NCBI GenBank assembly: GCA_022577435.1
Contig: JAKOON010000089.1
Location: forward strand, 495,001 to 559,000
Direction of reading: 5' to 3'
From: Embiotoca jacksoni
Lineage: Eukaryota > Chordata > Actinopteri > Embiotocidae
DNA length: 64,000 bases
Made by a program: the position numbers and the translations under genes. Shown piece after piece: positions 47,673 to 60,694 of this stretch; position 1 is the stretch's first letter; the number at the start of each line of letters is the position of its first letter. The notes under the pieces are model-generated. The model searched no databases and was not told the origin of the DNA. It saw only the letters and a list, made by a program, of their open reading frames with translations.

Positions 47673-48219
47673 TGTCAGGATCCCTGTCTGACCCTGTGTT
47701 CTGACCTTTGTTTCCCCAGACCTCCTCTCCTCATGTGTCCTGTCATTCCTTTGTGTATTTGTTGTTGTTTGCCATGTGCTTTGTGTTTTGTTCCGTGTCC
47801 TTCTGTGTTGTTCCTGCTCCCATTCCCGTTTTGTACTGACGACTTGTCGTTGACTACCACACACTTCATCCTGCCGGCTACCCGGTGTCCCAGTTATCCA
47901 GTCTGCTGCTCCTGTGTCAGACCTCGGGAGACCACACAGTGAACCTGCTCCTCGTCCTTGTTAGGACTCCTGGTGCCTGCCTGCCTGCCCGCCTGCCGTG
48001 TCTACGGCCCCACCTGATCCCACCCGGACCGGAGATGAGTGCGTGGTCACACCAGCTGGCCCCGCCCCCCGGTGAGAGTTCGGTGGAGTTTCCCTCCCGA
48101 CTCGGGAAGAGGAGAAATAGACATTAGGCTCCTGGCCACCTTTAAAAATAAAGACTTTTCTGTACGTTTACTCGAGTCTGTGTCTGCATTTGGGTCCATT
48201 CCAGCCACACCTCATAAAA
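47673..48219 (+). mobile_element. LTR-like element, copy C
   Basis: Begins TGTCAGGATCCCTGTC and ends ACACCTCATAAAA (copies A and B end ATAACA). Shared with the other copies are the start, the GGTGAGAGTTCGGTGGAGTT-TCCCTCCCGACTCGGGA block, AATAAA (48147-48152) and GAGTCTGTGTCTGCATTTGG near the 3' end. It lacks the minisatellites of copy B and the 5S-like segment of copy A, so it may be nearest to the original length. No clear target duplication. Confidence 0.6.
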
Positions 48220-50338
48220 GTCAAACATGTTACTGGTGCTGATGAACACAGTGTAGCTTTTCACGTCAAACCGCAGTTTAAAGGAGAATGTTTCAGCCTC
48301 CACCCTCCAGACAGGAGTGGATTTCTAGTAGATAGTGATGAGAATATGGACACCTGTAGCCTTATATGAAATGAGTTTGTGCTAATGGGAGTGAGAGTGG
48401 GAGGTAGGTCCAAACTGAAATACAGGTCATAGGACCGAAGAGAAATTAGGTCAACCAACCAACTTGAATAAAATGGTGAAAGAGATAAAAGGTTCGAAGA
48501 CCAAACTAAAATTAAATCTGCCGTGACAAAACGGACAGATTGCCAAACTGAAAATACGATAGAAGAATGAGGCGTATGGCCCGCGGGCTTCATTATGATC
48601 TTTATATTTTGTCCGGTCTTCGCTAACCTTTTGTTATGTTGTACATTCAACCCTTGGAGGTTGACAGACAGGAGGGAGGTGATGGGACCTGAACTCCAGC
48701 AGGAGTTACAGGATATGATTTGAAACCCGCTGGCAACCATCAACAGAACCTCCTCATCCAGAACAGACCCGTTCAGGCCAATGTTGGATCGTGCGATGAA
48801 GAACGTGGCTCTGCAGGTGAAAGCTTTATGGTAGAGGTAAAAAATGCTTTTGCCACACATGATCATAGATCACCGATCAGGGTCGTCTTCGGGGAGTCAA
48901 TAACGTCACGATAGAAGCGCGACATCGATGAGAAACTGCCCGATGGATACATCTCTATAAACCAGGGATCAATGTTTTCCTGGTGTTATCCGTTTCACAC
49001 TCAGGCAGGATGAGGATGACTAAGTTAATGTCTTTGCCTTGGAGAATTTTTTTCCTTCAGGGGAGGAGATATTTGCTGCTCGAGAGGAGCAGAAGGAGTG
49101 CGAGCTGGCCCTCAGAGCGGCCACCGGGCCGGCTGCGACATCACTGCTTGGTGGCCGGTGATGGTGGCGCGGCGTTCGGAGAGGCGAGCACTAACACCGG
49201 CCACCTCCTGCAGCATTTCAATGCGGTGATCAAAGTCCTTCTGGAGAGGATCGTAGACAGACTCAGACATGATGTTGAACGATAACAGGATGAGTCGGAC
49301 GATGTCAGCAGTACGTTAGCAGTCTAAGATCTGACTTAGAGGAAGGAGAACATATTTAAAGTTTGACAGGTACGGTATGATTGGCTAGCTGAGACCATGG
49401 CCAAATCTAATTGGTTTACAGGAAACACCCACAGTCAGCTGATAGAAGCGCTGAGACAGAGAGTTCAGAATGAACGTAGGATACTCTTCCTGATTGAACT
49501 TATGCTGAGCTCGTCAACACAAAAACACGCATGTTACCACATCCAGTCTGTAGATCAGCACATACTAACATCTGTAAGAACCTCTTCAGTTTGTTTGACC
49601 CTCAGAGGCATAAAACTGAAATGATTAAAACGCACAAAGCAAGAAATAGGTACATGAAATATTCTTGTCAGATTTATTGTTGAATATGCAGTCGGTTCTT
49701 TTTCTCAATTTGAATTACCAGTAAATTCAAACAGAGAACTCCTGCCTCCAGAGGGAGTGCCAGTTCAGCGGGTGGTTCTCCGGTGTGGAACATTACGCAC
49801 TCCAGTACACTCTGCTACATTAGTGTGGCCATTTTCAGCCCAGATCACCGACAGGTTTGTGTCTTGGGTGCATTCACACTTGTACCTCCAGCGGTTCACT
49901 TGTGGTCGGATCAGGACGCATGTTAATGCAGGTGTGAACAGGGCCTGACACACTTCACATGATGCAACGCTGTGCAACATGCTGCGTGTTGGCGCACTTA
50001 AATATATCACAATCTGTGCATGTTGGGAGACAAAAGTCCACAGAGTAGAGCAGCTCTGTTTTCCTTTCCAATAAAACCATACATCCTAACTTTTCAACCA
50101 AACTAATTGGGTAGAAGCAAATGTCAGATTTTCATTTTTAGGCCAAGTTTATCTTCCAAAGGGAATTATGTGGTAGATTTAAAATGTTACAGAGACATCA
50201 GAGCCACCGGCAAATTACCAGCTTCTCACCTCGGAGGTACGCTGGCTGCAACAGTGACAGTTGTTCACATTAAGGAACCGTTCATAAGAAGGAGTATCTG
50301 AATGTAATAAGAATGTAATGGTTGAACAGATACAGTAA
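48220..50338. other. No gene recognised
   Basis: Within it, 48700-49300 is GC-richer with longer open frames on both strands and no stop on the minus strand over several stretches, but I could not match it to a family. The stretch at 49745-49955 contains GTGTGAACAGGGCCTGACAC and similar text that recalls the end of a fish DNA element, not assignable. Confidence 0.35.
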
Positions 50339-50520
50339 TGCTGCTGGTACTGAAAAATGAAGTCAGAAACAGACCAGTGTTAATGCTACAGTGTGATTCT
50401 TCTACAACCAACAATTCATCTCTGAACAGAAACTGTCCTCTTGAAAGAAAAGCTAATTGGAAAAGTGTGATGTAATTCCAGGTAAAGGTTATCTTCTTTT
50501 TTCAAATGAAACCCAGGAGG

Positions 50521-50522
<2 letters not shown>
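50339..50522 (+). repeat. Direct duplication, copy 1
   Basis: Identical base for base to 52960-53143, from TGCTGCTGGTACTGAAAAAT to AACCCAGGAGGCATG. Each copy runs directly into a (TG)n tract. Upstream of the match both have TACAG but then differ. Confidence 0.95.
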
Positions 50523-50606
<84 letters not shown>

Positions 50607-50633
50607 GTTGTGTGTGTGTGTGTGTGTGTGTAC

Positions 50634-50687
<54 letters not shown>

Positions 50688-50710
50688 GTTGTGTGTGTGT
50701 GGGGGGGGGG
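50523..50710 (+). repeat. (TG)n tract with TACGGT interruptions
   Basis: Three (TG)n runs separated by TACGG(T), ending in a G run (50701-50710). The poly-Cys/Val and poly-His/Thr frames across it are artefacts. Confidence 0.97.
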
Positions 50711-51814
50711 GTGGGGGGTCGTTGCCTTCGGGTTCAGTTCTTTCTTTCAGGCTCGTCAAGTTGTGAATTAATCAGAGTTTACAAAGGCTGTGTTGGACCA
50801 TCTCTGTATCTCTCCCTCTCTCTCACTTCCTGCTTTCACACACACTCCTTTTACACACATTCAACTCAGGCTGCCGGAGTCGCAAACACAAAATGGACAG
50901 TCATAAAATGGCGGTGGGACTGTCAGTGGTTTTAATGAGCTGTAGTGTCACAGAGATCCGGGAGACTCTCGCTGTCCCCTCTGGGAAAAGAGAGTTTGTC
51001 CTTTAGTTTAACTAGAAACTTTTTAATGAATAAAGAGCTGGAACTTTATTCTCAGGTAGTCGATCGGGACTTCCTCTGAGTCATAAAAACAGTTTAACCC
51101 AAATCTCAGCACCAATATCCAACAGAAATGTGTCAATATACTGTATATTACAATAATTCAAAAGATTTGGAGCAGAACAAATTAACATGTCACTTCCACT
51201 TTGTTCTCTTTCGTTGGAAGGAAACTTGCTCGACTACAAATCACCTTCAACAACTCAGAACCAATCAAATCCCTCCATGGCACCGACGCATGTGCATATA
51301 CGACTTGAATATGTACAATAACAACAACAACAACAAAAGTTTCACACCTTGAGGAAAAGCTAAGAAAAAGCAGGCAGCAGAAGGAAAGGTCCCACGCTTC
51401 GACTCCATCAACGCTAAAGGCCTGAACTATTCTGGGACTGGAACTGTTATTCAGCAGAGCTGCAGCCTGATGAGACATCGGCAGACACACTTCAATCACT
51501 GCGCAGCTACTCTCTAATCCTAATCCTCGCCCTGGTGTGATGCACAGACACATTTCCCAAAATACTTCTGATCATCAGTTGCTTTGAGCAGACATCTCAA
51601 ACTGAATCTGGTGCAGCAGCGACCTTGAAGCACTGGGGTCATGCAAAAGAAATAGTGAATATCAAATGCTCACTTTTATTTTTTCCCCTTTTCATTGCTG
51701 GGATGTATGAAGTCCACGTGGCTTCAGGAGGCTTTAAGCAAGTCTTTTATATCTAACTCAAGGTGAAGATAGATATATCTCGATGTGATGCAGTGATTTA
51801 CTTATTTCTGTAAG
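50711..51814. other. No recognisable feature
   Basis: No coding or element signature recognised. A small (AAC)n tract lies near 51318-51335. Confidence 0.5.
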
Positions 51815-52242
51815 TCAGAAATACAATATGTAAATACAATCATAATGCAATGATTTACTCATCATGTAAAGCCATGTTTAATTAATAATAGACCAAAAAC
51901 AACATATCAGATGTTGAAACTGAGAAAAGTTATTGTTTTCATTTGAAAATATCCTCTCATTTACATTATACTCTGTAAACGTTTGGGAACTGAGGAGACC
52001 AGTTTCTGGAGTTTTGAAAGTGAAATGTGGTCCCATTCTTGTCTGATAGAGGATTTCAGCTGCTCAACAGTTCAGGGTCTCCTTTGTTGTATTGTTCATG
52101 TCCTGATGCTCCAGATGTTTTCAATGATTGACAGGTCTGGACTGCAGGAGGCCAGTTTATCAGCGGACTCTTCTACTAGAGAACCATGCTGTTGGAATAC
52201 GTGCAGAATGTGGTTGGACGTTGTTCTGCTGAAATAAACATT
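51815..52242 (-). mobile_element. Tc1-like relic fragment
   Basis: Matches the left part of the relic at 21861-23436: AATGCAATGATTTAC, AATAGACCAAAAACAACATA, GAGACCAGTTTCTGGAGTTT, GATTGACAGGTCTGGACTGC, and ends at GTTGGACGTTGTTCTGCTGA AATAAAC. Part of the subterminal region is deleted near 51960. Only the last part of the transposase relic is present (minus strand). Confidence 0.8.
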
Positions 52243-52959
52243 CATGTTCAGTGAAAATCAACTCCTAAAACCCTGCAAAGGAAACATGGCTTTGATGGCT
52301 GACATAAATAATTTTATTCCCTCATTTGTATTTGTTTTACTTGAAAGTTGAATATTATTGATAGCAATTTGGAAATAAATGAATTTAGAAATTGTGCTAT
52401 GGAAATAAACTTCTATCCTTAAAGTTTAGTTCACTCATTTATACTAATATTTGATGTCTTGTATTCTATAAAACATGTACTTGTGAACTTCATCTTACCA
52501 GAAGAAACACTAGTTTAAAGTGTGAAAATAAAGTGTGAAAAAACTGTGACTCTCCTTAAACAAAGGATTTTCAATTAAATGCAAATTAAGGTCAGCTCTG
52601 TAAAAAAAAATCTTTGTGGGCAACCATTCAGTTTTATAAACACCAATTATTGATTTAAACTGACAATCTGAAGGGAGTTAAAGCTCTTTATTGTTGTGTG
52701 CAGCTGGAGACACAAAGACGTTCCTGTTCCTCTCACTTGTGTCAGTTGTTCTTCTCCCACCTGAAGCCATCAGGGGAAATAGAGTCCTCCACTCTGAGAT
52801 CCAAACAATCACTTCAATAGATAATGAACTTTCTCCAGAGGGGAACCTGCAGGGTGCCGGCGGAGCGCTTAGTGATACTGGGAGGGAACCTTTCAGTCTG
52901 ACCTGCAGGGGGCGACTGTCCTGCATGCAGAGCAAAGCAACACCTTTCAAAATCTACAG
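52243..52959. other. No recognisable feature
   Basis: No coding or element signature recognised. Confidence 0.5.
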
Positions 52960-53141
52960 TGCTGCTGGTACTGAAAAATGAAGTCAGAAACAGACCAGTG
53001 TTAATGCTACAGTGTGATTCTTCTACAACCAACAATTCATCTCTGAACAGAAACTGTCCTCTTGAAAGAAAAGCTAATTGGAAAAGTGTGATGTAATTCC
53101 AGGTAAAGGTTATCTTCTTTTTTCAAATGAAACCCAGGAGG

Positions 53142-53143
<2 letters not shown>
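52960..53143 (+). repeat. Direct duplication, copy 2
   Basis: Identical to 50339-50522 with no substitution or gap, 2621 bp downstream, and likewise followed directly by (TG)n. Confidence 0.95.

Positions 53144-53225
<82 letters not shown>
53144..53225 (+). repeat. (TG)n microsatellite
   Basis: 82 bp of uninterrupted TG, at the same junction as in the first duplicate but without the TACGGT interruptions. Confidence 0.98.
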
Positions 53226-53228
<3 letters not shown>

Positions 53229-53440
53229 AAGCTCAATATAAGTGCAGAGCATGAATCTTCTAATTTAATGATGACATTATTATGTTCTATTATTGTGGTG
53301 GGGGGTGTGGTTTGGCTCAGCTGCAGGAGGGACTGATTGGGGGAGTGGTTCAGGGAACGGTTCCTGGAAGAGGCTTTGTTAGCGCCAGCTGAATCACATC
53401 CCTGATTGTCCCTCCCGAACACACATAAAAACCCAAGCAA

Positions 53441-53508
53441 TATATATATATAATGTTATATATAATATATATATTATATTATATATATATATTATATTAT
53501 ATATATAT
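53441..53508. repeat. (AT)-rich palindromic tract
   Basis: Runs of ATAT and TATAATATATATTATATTA; self-complementary over most of its length. The dispersed repeat at 53566 follows after a short gap. Confidence 0.9.
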
Positions 53509-53565
53509 TTAGACCAGCTGCAGACACTCTGGAACAATGTGTAAAACAGAAGTCCTTCAGATAAT

Positions 53566-53700
53566 CTCCTCCTTCAAACCTCTGAGCTGCAGCGTGTTGT
53601 CAGTTTGTAAAGAGAGAAGAAGCAGCAGACTTTAACCAGGAGGAACCTGGCAGACTGGTCTGGAGGTTCAGGTTCTGATCTCTGAAGTTATGGTGCTGCG
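53566..53700 (-). repeat. Dispersed repeat, copy 2 (inverted)
   Basis: Reverse complement of 25365-25513, about 95% identical with one internal deletion. See that entry. Confidence 0.9.
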
Positions 53701-55623
53701 TTTGTTAGTCTTCTCCTCTATGAACACACATGTGTTTACAGGTAGTTTTGAAGTCTAAAGAAGAAACATTGACTCATTTGATAAATGGACTCAGAATAAT
53801 ATCAGTAAAAATGCTTCAACTTTATTTCAGCTTTTGTACCTCAGCTGAGTCCAGTGTTTGACAGGATGAAGAATAAATGTTCCTTTGTTATAAACGTATT
53901 AGACGTGCACACACAGCAGTTTCATCTCTGAATATGAGTCCATGTTATCATCAGAGTACGACACTGCAGATACACAATAAAGGTTTCGAAGCCCACATGT
54001 TGGCATCCAAGTATTTTGCTTATTCATAAAAACATTTGTTCCTGTGGTGTTGAGATTAAGAAGTTTCTGGCCGGCTGCGAGGATTAAAAGGATTATGTGG
54101 GATTCACAATAGCATGATGGCATCACAATAACCTCGCTGTTATGCATGAGTTTTGAAGAGGATCTTTCTGATTCAAGGACATCATCTTGGTTTTGAATTT
54201 GCTGCTTCTGAAATTCTCATACATTAGTTGTCAGAAGAAAGCGTTGTCCTCTTTGTGTCTACATGCAGGGACACACGTTGATGGTTCAGACAAACATAAA
54301 GGAACATTTTAGGAAATCAAATGGCTTGATCGCGGTTGTTTCCCTCCAACAACCAGGTGAGGTGCAGGTTTACATCCACCCGTCTGTCCAGAGTCATGTT
54401 ATATAGTATGTGTAGTGAAGACCGATAAATCTGATTCTGATGGAACACAAAGCCATCGCCATGAGCAGACAATGCTTCACATCTGGATGTTGCTGCAAAT
54501 AATCTACAGATTATAAAAGGTGGATGTTTAAAACTGACAAACAGAAGATATCTACAATCAGCACAGTTTAGATCAGAGTCACATTCAGGATGTGACCAAC
54601 TTCAACAACCAAAACATGATCAGCTCATCGTTGGGACGAAGTGAATGTTCGTGCCAAATCTGAAATAAATTCCATCAAGCAGTTCCTGAGATATTTACTA
54701 CATGAGAACAGGTCGGTCGGACAGACGGACGTTTGACTCTCACAGACATATAATCATTTATTTGCTGCATTTAGAGACAGAAAAATGAGAGTTTATGATG
54801 TATTTAATAATCAGCACAGCTTCTTCTGAGTTTATAGAAACAATACAATATTTCCTGATGGCTGTTTGGATTTAGAAATGTCAAAGGCTGTTTGATAATG
54901 GCTACAGAATTTGTACAGAGCTCCATTTTAATAACTTGGTCAACAGAGACACGGTCCCAGTCTCTTATGCCTGTCCAAATCATTTTCATGCTTCCACCCA
55001 CCGCTCGCCTCGCCGCCGCACACAGCATCTCTGCAGACATCCGCGCTGGCCTTTGATATGAGGCAATATCCATCAGACACAAATAATATCTCTACTCCTA
55101 ACTGTTTTCACTTAATTCAGTTTTTCAGGGACAAGTGTGGGAAAGCAGAGGAGTGATGCAAACAGGAGCAACGTGGAGGCAGAGTGTTTGTCATGAAGTG
55201 CCCTCACGAGTCTCCAAGGACAGAGAGACGGGCGTGATGGGCCCAACACACTCCGGCAGGGAGGACGGCTGATTCACAAACAGCTCACACCAATGATTTA
55301 TTGTCAGGGTCATATCTTCCCTGAATATGTGTAGAGGATTAGATCACGAAGACCTGGGAGATATGATAATTGAAAGGATCCATATTTAAATGGCAAATAA
55401 AACACCAGAAGTGTGTCAAATATGGGACCTTTAATTCCCCTTTTTCAGTATGCATTTATATATATATATATACTGAAACTGTGTATGTAGCACAGAGACC
55501 TCTTTTATACAGTAATCAAGTGATAAATGGCCATCTGCATTTATACAATATGTTATCTTTAACCACAATATATTTTGGTGCTAAAAGTAAAGTAAGAATG
55601 CTACCAAAAATAATGTTAATAAT

Positions 55624-55624
<1 letters not shown>
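53701..55624. other. No recognisable feature
   Basis: No coding signature. Around 54640-54735 the text TCCATCAAGCAGTTCCTGAG, ATATTTACTACATGAGAACA and GGTCGGACAGACGGACG resembles the 3' part of a common fish interspersed repeat, but the family cannot be named. Confidence 0.4.

Positions 55625-55671
<47 letters not shown>
55625..55671 (+). repeat. Poly-T run, 47 bases
   Basis: An uninterrupted T homopolymer. Confidence 0.97.
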
Positions 55672-55674
<3 letters not shown>

Positions 55675-58539
55675 CAATTAACTTCAAACAAATAGCTATA
55701 AATGGGGAAAAAAACAATCCATTGAATATGTAGTGCAAGTTCTCATCTGGCTGCCACTGGAAGGAAAATGAAAAGAGCTGGAAGACCGTCCTTTGCTGCT
55801 TCCCAAGCTTTTGATTGGGTTGACTTAACCCAAGCTCCAAAATAAGGAAGTAGCCTGCAGTCTATTCACTAACGTGCTTTTCTGTGTGCTCTGTGTTTCA
55901 GATTTTCAGCCCTCAGCCGACTGTATGATCCCATTCTCCATGCGATGGCAGTATGATATGATATACCCTGAGAAATGACATTGTAACACATAACTGGCTC
56001 CTACATATGTGATCAGGTATTTCCGTGTGTGATTCATTGTCCTGACAAATGACAAACAAAGCTTCAGCTTTTTCACTGCTGCTTTGGTTTAAGCACAAAC
56101 ATCAGCCTTTAAAAACAACCTGGCTTTTATTTTTTTTATGTTTTCATTCGATGGCACATCAGCAAAGGCCTCTGTGGTCTATAACTGAGTCTGAAGAAAG
56201 GCAGTGTGGTCTATGTAACAGTTTGAACATCACAGGGGGATTACAGGCAGACGGTTTGACTGCATCTCAACTTCAGACAGGTTTTATTTCTATTTTTCCG
56301 ATTGTTTAAATCATCAACACTACGGTCAGTTTTCAGCTGCAGTCAAGAGATTTGTCTGTACGAGTGCTGCTATTCAACACGGAGGGAGGCCTCACAGAGC
56401 CGGCAACAAAAACATCTGCAAATCTGCATGTCTGGAGATGAATATTGTCAGCATGATAAGAAGGGAATTACTGCCAGCTGACTGAAGAGTTTCTAACTTG
56501 AGTTTTCTTGTATTAAAAATAACATCAGAGTTTTTAAAGCTCTCCACCTGTCTGTTGTTTCTGTATTGATTGATACAGGAATGATGACGGAGGCATATGA
56601 AGGTATGAAGGCTGAAACATTGTGATCGAACTAATCCTCGACATGTCCTCGTCACTGCAGTTCCCATGCTCATGTTTTACTGCCCCGAGACTCATATTTC
56701 TATTTCCATAATGTATGTGCAGCATATTAATACAAATAAATCATGTTCAGAGATAACTAGGTCTCTCAAGGCTTCCTCACCAACTCTCAAAACCAATTCA
56801 TGGTCAGAAATGTTTTCTCATGACAATGTAAGACATTTCATAACTTGTTACTCCATGAATAAATACAGAGGTGGAGCATTTTGGCATTTTGTAAACGTCA
56901 GAATAAGAAAATGACTTGCCAAACTTCAATCAGTAACAGCTCCACAAATCTGAGGCTGAACTCAACAACCTCGGGCACCATGGATCAGAGACAGAGAGAG
57001 TTGGAAATAAAAGAAGTCTTTGTGTCCTCCAAACTGCTCCGAACTATCAAAGATGGTGACGGACAGAATCTGAACTGAAGGATTCATAACGTTCACAAAC
57101 CAACGATGACATCACTGCTGGTTGGTGACCTCACTGATGGTTGGTGACCTCACTGATGGTGACATCACTGATGGTTGATGACCTCACTAATGGTTGCTGC
57201 TTGCGTAGGACACGAACATTTTCATTACATCTGTGTTTCCTCCCTGAGGTCAACAGCCCATTCTTTGAATATGAAACTATACCCGCTGGACTAACCTGCA
57301 GAGCGTCCCTGGTAAAAGGAAATGTTGTAAACATATTCTGTTGTATCTTTGCAGCTGCTCAGTGAACGCAGCCAGCTGGCCTGCCTTCCAGCGTGTTCCA
57401 CATCGTCATCCCAACTCTCCATGTTCAGAGTGTCGGCTGCTGTTGTTTCCTGTGACAGCGGTTCTCAAAAAGGAGAACACAGATAGTGGAAGGGGAAGAG
57501 AAGGCCGACTGAAATAGTTGGCCAATGGCAGGCTTTCATGTCATCTGTAATCCGGTGAGTCAGACTGCTGTTGCAGAAGGGAATAATGTTCCTCTCCGTC
57601 TGCTGGTCTGAGCAGTGAAACTCTACCTCCCCTCTCACACACCTTCATGTTTCCTGACACTCCGGTAGTAAGATGACAATGTGCTCATTGTAATTCTTTG
57701 ATAGCTGACAGCTGAGCAGAATCCAGCTCAGACACCGACAGAGCAGACGTCTGTGTGTTTGTTGCAAGAGGTCGTCTTCACAAATCAACTGGAGGACAGA
57801 AGTTTAGACAGCTCCGATGTGAGAGGACTTAGCACAACATGCATGTTTTGTGGCACACAGCCAGACCAATCAGGACTTTTCCACGCGGCTCCTTCTGTCT
57901 TTATGACAGCCGTCGCCACCTGTCGGTTCTGATTGTGCGAGCGGCTGATGTGCAGGCCTCAGCTGTTGGACCCCCTTCACATCTCATCCTGTCCATTAAA
58001 GCCTCCTGTCCTCACCTGATGCCCCGCTGGAAGACGCTGAAGGGCCGATCGCAATTACTCCTCAGTCTGCCAGACCTGTCAGAGCCCGGGGCCACAACTC
58101 CTCACCGAGTCATCGCATCCTGCACGCACACAACAGAACTCACACATGTATGCAGAGATGTACATGTACACACGTAAACACAGAACCATGTTTGCCTGGC
58201 GACCAGAGTGTTGGGCAGTGACAGGTTATGAGATGATGTTTGTTTCCATGGAGACTCAAAAGCGAGGGAACCCAGGTGAGAGTGAGATGTCGGCCGGTCA
58301 GTCTTTAAGTCTTGTAATAATTTTCTTGTGCAGTAGTTTCAATAAAACAGCTTCATTTATTGCAGGATAAAATATTATACAGTGGGAAAGCCTCCACCGA
58401 CCAGCAGGACGACAGATGGTAAAGGTGGTCTCTGACATTTTAATGTGACAATAGTACAAAGAAAACACTTCACATGTTTGAACACTTCAATGACTCTGTC
58501 GTCTGTTCTAAATACCGTTTCTCCCTTTCAGGTCAGAAA
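55672..58539. other. No gene recognised; short GGTTGGTGACCTCACTGAT repeat
   Basis: Mostly unique sequence. At 57115-57195 a GGTTGGTGACCTCACTGAT-like unit of about 19 bp is repeated four or five times with variation. The region 57840-58110 is GC-richer with an open frame, but no family resemblance was seen. Confidence 0.45.
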
Positions 58540-59744
58540 GAAGTCGACTAGTCGAATCTCCCCGTTGTTCAACAATAACAGAGTGAAAGAGATCGAGAGA
58601 AGAAAGTGAAGGAAAACTGGACTCAGTTCACTGATATTTACAAGGAGGCCATGACTTCCTATAACAGAGCAACACGTCTGGAAAGAAAGGATTACTGTTC
58701 TAAGATTATTACACCGAATGTTGGAAACTCCAGAATATTGTTGTCCACTATTGAGCAGCTACTCAACACTAGCCCCGCCCCCCTGCAGGTCTCAGCATCA
58801 CAATGTGAAGAACTGGTACTGTTCTCCAGAGACAAAGCCACTTCAATCAGAGCCGGTGTTGCTGCTGATGTTAACACAGATGAACTCCAAAAGTCTTGTA
58901 ACACAGATGCAACCATTGAAACATTCACCTCCATCACATGAACTGAGCTTTGTAAGACTGTCACTGGTGTAACTCCTCCCCTTCCTGTATTGACCCGATA
59001 CCAACAGCATTTTTCAAGCAGGTAATCAATAGCATTTCAAGTCATGTCCTCCAAATTATAAACACTTCCCTTCAAACAGGCATTTTCCCTGATGCCTTCA
59101 AAACAGCTGTTGTAAAACCATTACTATAAAAACCCGACCTCGAGTATCAACCAGAACCAAGAGGAGAGAACATCAGTCCAGTTCTGGCTGCTCTGCACTG
59201 GCTGCCTGTAACACACAGGAAGTCAGTTGTTAAGCTCCGCCTCCTCACATACGAAGCTCTTAATGGTCTCAGACCGAGTTCCATCTCTAACTGTCTGGTG
59301 AACTATGAGCCTTCAGGAACACTGAGATCATCTGCTGCTGGTTTATTGGAGGTTCAGAAGCTTCTGTCAGCGACAATCCAAAGCTGTGGAACAAACTATC
59401 TGTTAGATATCAGGAAGCTGCTCAGTTCATACTTTTGAAAGAAAGATAAAAACATATCTCTTTACATCAGCCTTTAACTAGATGCTCTTGAAGCTCTCTT
59501 ACACCTGCCATGCTCTTGAACTACCGTACCTTGAAATGCGTATTGTTCAATTTTATATTTTCCACTTGTATTCCTTTTTAAGTGTTTTATCTTTTTTATG
59601 CTTTTATCTGTTTTATCTAATTTCTTTTCTATATTTTTAATTGTTCCTTTATATGTGTTTTTATGCGAAACACTGTATGTCATTATTTTGCGGTGAAGCA
59701 TTTTGAGCTGCATTTCTTGTATGAAAGGTGCTATACAAATACAG

Positions 59745-59783
<39 letters not shown>
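58540..59783 (+). mobile_element. L2-like LINE, internally deleted
   Basis: Linker sequence (below) is followed, in other frames, by TSCPPNYKHFPSN/FPDAFKTAVVKPLL, the start of the reverse transcriptase. It then jumps near 59150 to the carboxy-terminal ISPVLAALHWLPVTHRKSVV, KLRLLTYEALNGL, SGTLRSSAAGLLEV. The catalytic palm is deleted. The 3' end is the L2-type GTGAAGCATTTTGAGCTGCA, AAAGGTGCTATACAAATACA and (TTA)n. Confidence 0.85.
58606..58941 (+). pseudogene. L2-like LINE linker segment, open frame
   Basis: An uninterrupted stretch of 111 codons: ENWTQFTDIYKEAMTSYNRA, RKDYCSKIITPNVGNSRILL, STIEQLLNTSPAPL, SASQCEELVLFSRDKATSIR, and CNTDATIETFTSIT. This is the linker between endonuclease and reverse transcriptase of an L2-like LINE; the LFSRDK (from FFxxKI) and NSRILLSTIEQLL motifs are diagnostic. 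No domains of a host protein are present. Confidence 0.85.
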
Positions 59784-59792
59784 TTTTTTTTA
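59747..59792 (+). repeat. (TTA)n microsatellite, LINE 3' tail
   Basis: About 12 TTA units and a short T run directly after the LINE 3' end. Confidence 0.95.
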
Positions 59793-60694
59793 AAGTCCTG
59801 TGAATGTAACCCTTCATTTAAAGTGTATGGTATTATTCAAACAGTAACGTCATCAGTGGAAGGTTGAGGTGGTCAGTTTGATTTTGACATTTAGATCACT
59901 ACATTTGCAGATTTAATATTTTTTAGCTTTACATTGTAGATCAACACAAGAAAATGTAAATCAAATCATTGCGCACAAACGGCTCTGTTCTTTACCCTGC
60001 GCAGCACAAATGCAGGTGCAGTGGTATTTTGGTGCAGCGTTAACGGGCTTTTTAATGTGCTTGTGCCGATATGCAGTTTGTGTAGCCACAGATAAACCTG
60101 GCTACACCAAGATGTGTGGAACGGCACAACAGGGGGTGTGTTACTGGAGATGCAGAGCACTTTTGGAGTTAATTTTCAAACTTGTGTCTTTGCCTCCACC
60201 GGATGAAACCAGGTCGACGTGCAGCATAGAGGGGGGGGGGTGTTTTCATGAACTTCAGTGGACAGAGCTCACGTGAAAAAACCTATCCAGAATCTTTGGT
60301 GGATATTCAATGTATTTATTCCCACTTACATGAATAATTAAAACATTTGAATGCACCCTTCTGATTCAGTTAATCATATAACAAAAAAAAAGCTGACTCT
60401 TGTCTATTGAACTGGATGTGAATAAATCAGTTGGAGCGCGTCATGATGCAGCAGTCGATCTCAACCATAAAATATGAAAGACACTCAAGTTAACTTCAAA
60501 TGAATTGTAATTACACATGAAGAGGAAAAACATTGAAAAGTGTTTTCATCTCTGGTTTAGTAATCTAGCAGCTGTGTGAGACCACAGAGACACTGTGTCA
60601 TCTACACATTAAAGGTTAAAGCAGTTCACACAGCAGCTGAGTTCATTTAATTCATGATTGGAAAGTAAGTTATTCACACTTACAGGTCCCGATG
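59793..60694. other. No recognisable feature
   Basis: No coding or element signature recognised. Confidence 0.5.

Noticed and set aside
58606..58941. Intact 111-codon frame as a small host gene
   Set aside because: Motifs match the linker of an L2-like LINE, and the flanks continue as LINE sequence ending in an L2-type tail.
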